Source: Chloroflexota bacterium
GTDB lineage: Bacteria > Chloroflexota > Anaerolineae > Anaerolineales > DRMV01
Length of the DNA stretch: 5,460 nucleotides
Direction: 5' to 3'
Assembly: GCA_013153135.1 (NCBI GenBank)
Contig: JAADFA010000066.1
Span: forward strand, 1 to 5,460
Shown here: one piece after another, positions 5,457-5,460 of the stretch
Position numbering within the stretch: the stretch's first letter is position 1
How the letters are laid out: each line of letters begins with the position of its first letter
Program-made: the position numbers and the translations under genes
The notes under the pieces: generated by a model
The model's input: the letters and a program-made list of their open reading frames with translations, nothing else
Told to the model about the DNA's origin: nothing
The model's database searches: none

Positions 5457-5460
5457 GCGT

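Larger units (their letters stand above)
5323..5460. repeat. Gene-free spacer of short G-rich repeats
   Basis: No gene, clear terminator or promoter is seen in these 138 bases, which run to the window end. The stretch is a patchwork of short repeats. TTGGAAG occurs at 5325, 5346 and 5411, and GGTTGGAAGATGG occurs at 5344-5356 and again at 5409-5421. The + strand has no C at all in 5323-5359 and 5384-5421; the only C residues before 5422 belong to the central GGATGAA repeats. Such G/T/A-only heptamer repeats are familiar to me from spacers of environmental Chloroflexota sequences, an unverified recollection. Confidence 0.75.

Noticed and set aside
5323..5460. CRISPR array or insertion sequence end
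   Set aside because: The repeats are 7-13 bases without regular unique spacers of 30-40 bases, and there is no transposase or clear terminal inverted repeat.

Overview
The window carries six complete protein genes in about 5.3 kb, followed by 138 bases of repetitive, gene-free sequence. The genes are GC-rich and tightly spaced. All have strong GGAGG-type ribosome binding sites, and two promoters have a perfect TATAAT preceded by GG. The gene content (PlsX, a two-helix membrane protein with a NERD-like domain, a COG2316-type HD hydrolase, a TIM-barrel/NTF2-like fusion) and the C-free GGTTGGA-type spacer repeats suggest a Chloroflexota bacterium, perhaps Anaerolineae. That placement is an inference from remembered family and repeat patterns, not from a marker gene.

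Layout. (1) Bases 55-1945, + strand: an extended -10 promoter, plsX (phosphate acyltransferase of phospholipid synthesis), then after 32 bases a membrane-anchored protein with a degenerate NERD-like domain. (2) Bases 1961-3525, - strand: dtd (D-aminoacyl-tRNA deacylase), overlapping by an ATGA junction an M24-family Xaa-Pro peptidase. This unit converges on the plsX unit with only 15 bases between stop codons. (3) Bases 3526-3615: a compact divergent promoter region in which two -10 boxes form an almost perfect inverted repeat and are separated by only 22 bases. (4) Bases 3616-5322, + strand: an HD-domain hydrolase and, 9 bases later, a fusion of a GH25-like TIM barrel with a SnoaL/NTF2-like domain. 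(5) Bases 5323-5460: no gene; G-rich short tandem repeats with periods of 7, 10 and 8 bases.

How the genes work together. The plsX unit concerns membrane lipid synthesis. The dtd/M24 unit pairs two housekeeping enzymes, one removing D-amino acids from mischarged tRNA and one cleaving Xaa-Pro bonds. The HD/TIM-barrel unit has no assigned pathway. I see no mobile element, CRISPR array, RNA gene or defence system. The points most worth checking are the TIM-barrel/NTF2 fusion, the NERD-like protein lacking the usual catalytic residues, the symmetric divergent promoter, and the terminal repeat cluster.
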